The translations under genes and the position numbers were made by a program. This document shows, piece by piece, positions 63,611-64,000 of a stretch of DNA of 64,000 nt (position 1 is its first letter; each line of letters opens with the position of its first letter). This DNA comes from Streptomyces sp. JHA26 (GTDB lineage: Bacteria; Actinomycetota; Actinomycetes; Streptomycetales; Streptomycetaceae). Under the pieces are notes generated by a model that ran no database searches, was not told the DNA's origin, and was given only the letters and a program-made list of their open reading frames with translations. Location: positions 62,001-126,000 of the forward strand of contig NZ_BDJC01000001.1 in assembly GCF_002005565.1 (NCBI RefSeq), written 5' to 3'.

Positions 63611-64000
63611 ATGTCCGACGTGACCCGCCGACCCGGCGGCGACCCCGTCGAGCGAGACGCGCAGACCCCCGACGCCCGCGGAGGAACCGCCCCGGGCACG
63701 AGCCCGACGGGCGGCACCGGCACCTACGACGGCACCGCCCCCTACGGCACCGGCACCCACGCCGACCACGGCACCGGCCCGACGGGCGGTGCGGGCCCGG
63801 CGCCCGGCACCTACACCGACCACGGCGCCGGCACCCGCGACGACGTCACCCCCGGCCCGCGGACCGACGCCGCCGGGGGCGCCGCGGGCGCGCACGGGCT
63901 GCTCCCGCACGAGGAGTGCGACAGGCTCGGGCAGCGGCTCCAGCACGCCGTGGCGGAGTTCGTCGACGCCCCGCGGGCCTCCGTCGAGGAGGCCGACCGC
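63611..64000 (+). CDS. Hypothetical protein sharing the FVDAP...EADR motif (partial, runs off the window)
   Basis: ATG 63611 gives MSDVTRRPGGDPVERDAQTP, with GAAGGAG upstream. The first 85 residues are low-complexity (TGTYDGTAPYGTGT, repeated Thr/Gly), then ECDRLGQRLQHAVAEFVDAPRASVEEADR begins, resembling the preceding protein. 130 codons are visible and the frame is open at the window edge. It is 5 bases downstream of the preceding gene and belongs to the same operon. Confidence 0.75.
   Translation, partial: MSDVTRRPGGDPVERDAQTPDARGGTAPGTSPTGGTGTYDGTAPYGTGTHADHGTGPTGGAGPAPGTYTDHGAGTRDDVTPGPRTDAAGGAAGAHGLLPHEECDRLGQRLQHAVAEFVDAPRASVEEADR

Overview
The window is chromosomal DNA of a Streptomyces-type actinomycete. 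The evidence is very high GC with strong third-position GC bias, many GTG and TTG starts, Tat and lipoprotein exports, a fabD-fabH-acpP-fabF operon next to a PucR-type FasR regulator, a homodimeric aceE, and actinomycete families such as DUF3145, DUF3052, DUF1023 and the SCO2400-like zinc-ribbon family. No phage, transposon, CRISPR array or rRNA operon was found. Almost all of it looks like core or near-core chromosome.

Layout. (1) 1-14900: sugar catabolism. This holds the tail of a probable GH51 arabinofuranosidase, a secreted GH35-like protein that has lost its catalytic glutamates, a frameshifted Rrf2 regulator, an exported DUF4360 protein, and an aminotransferase with a long low-complexity tail. 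A minus-strand cluster follows: enolase-superfamily dehydratase, zinc dehydrogenase, U32-like protein, a ChvE/MmsA/MmsB monosaccharide ABC transporter and an exported mutarotase. (2) 15000-21900: housekeeping and stress genes, including a zinc-ribbon membrane protein, MarR/oxidoreductase, Ohr, EI24, a second mutarotase, an SGNH lipoprotein and DUF3145. (3) 21941-26882: the type II fatty acid synthase operon and fasR. (4) 26900-34800: pirin, serine hydrolase, MerR-aldo/keto reductase, DUF4429, DUF1023 hydrolase, and a TetR-MFS pair. (5) 35112-39300: aceE, DUF3052 and an AhpE-like peroxiredoxin.

(6) 39435-48505: a tellurium-resistance-type (Ter) stress island. It carries three TerD proteins, a TerC/DUF475 membrane protein, a TerA-like protein, a CitE-like lyase, an 845-residue fusion of PRTase, TRSP, StiP-like PRTase and PELOTA domains, and a HAD phosphatase. 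This is the strongest candidate for an incompletely described system: a stress-linked biosynthetic module thought to make a nucleoside-like metabolite. Here several normally separate parts are fused into one polypeptide, and a candidate operator precedes the island's metabolic arm.

(7) 48500-64000: membrane and envelope genes, tRNA-Val, DoxX behind an iron box, an orphan CebR-type operator, a PhoD-like phosphatase, a secreted nuclease, a yybP-ykoY manganese riboswitch controlling a TMEM165/GDT1 transporter, HAD phosphatase, a zinc-ribbon peptidoglycan-binding protein, an MFS pump fused to a winged-helix domain, GNAT, and a two-gene unit sharing a FVDAP...EADR motif. Convergent pairs are often separated by strong GC-rich hairpins, which are listed individually.
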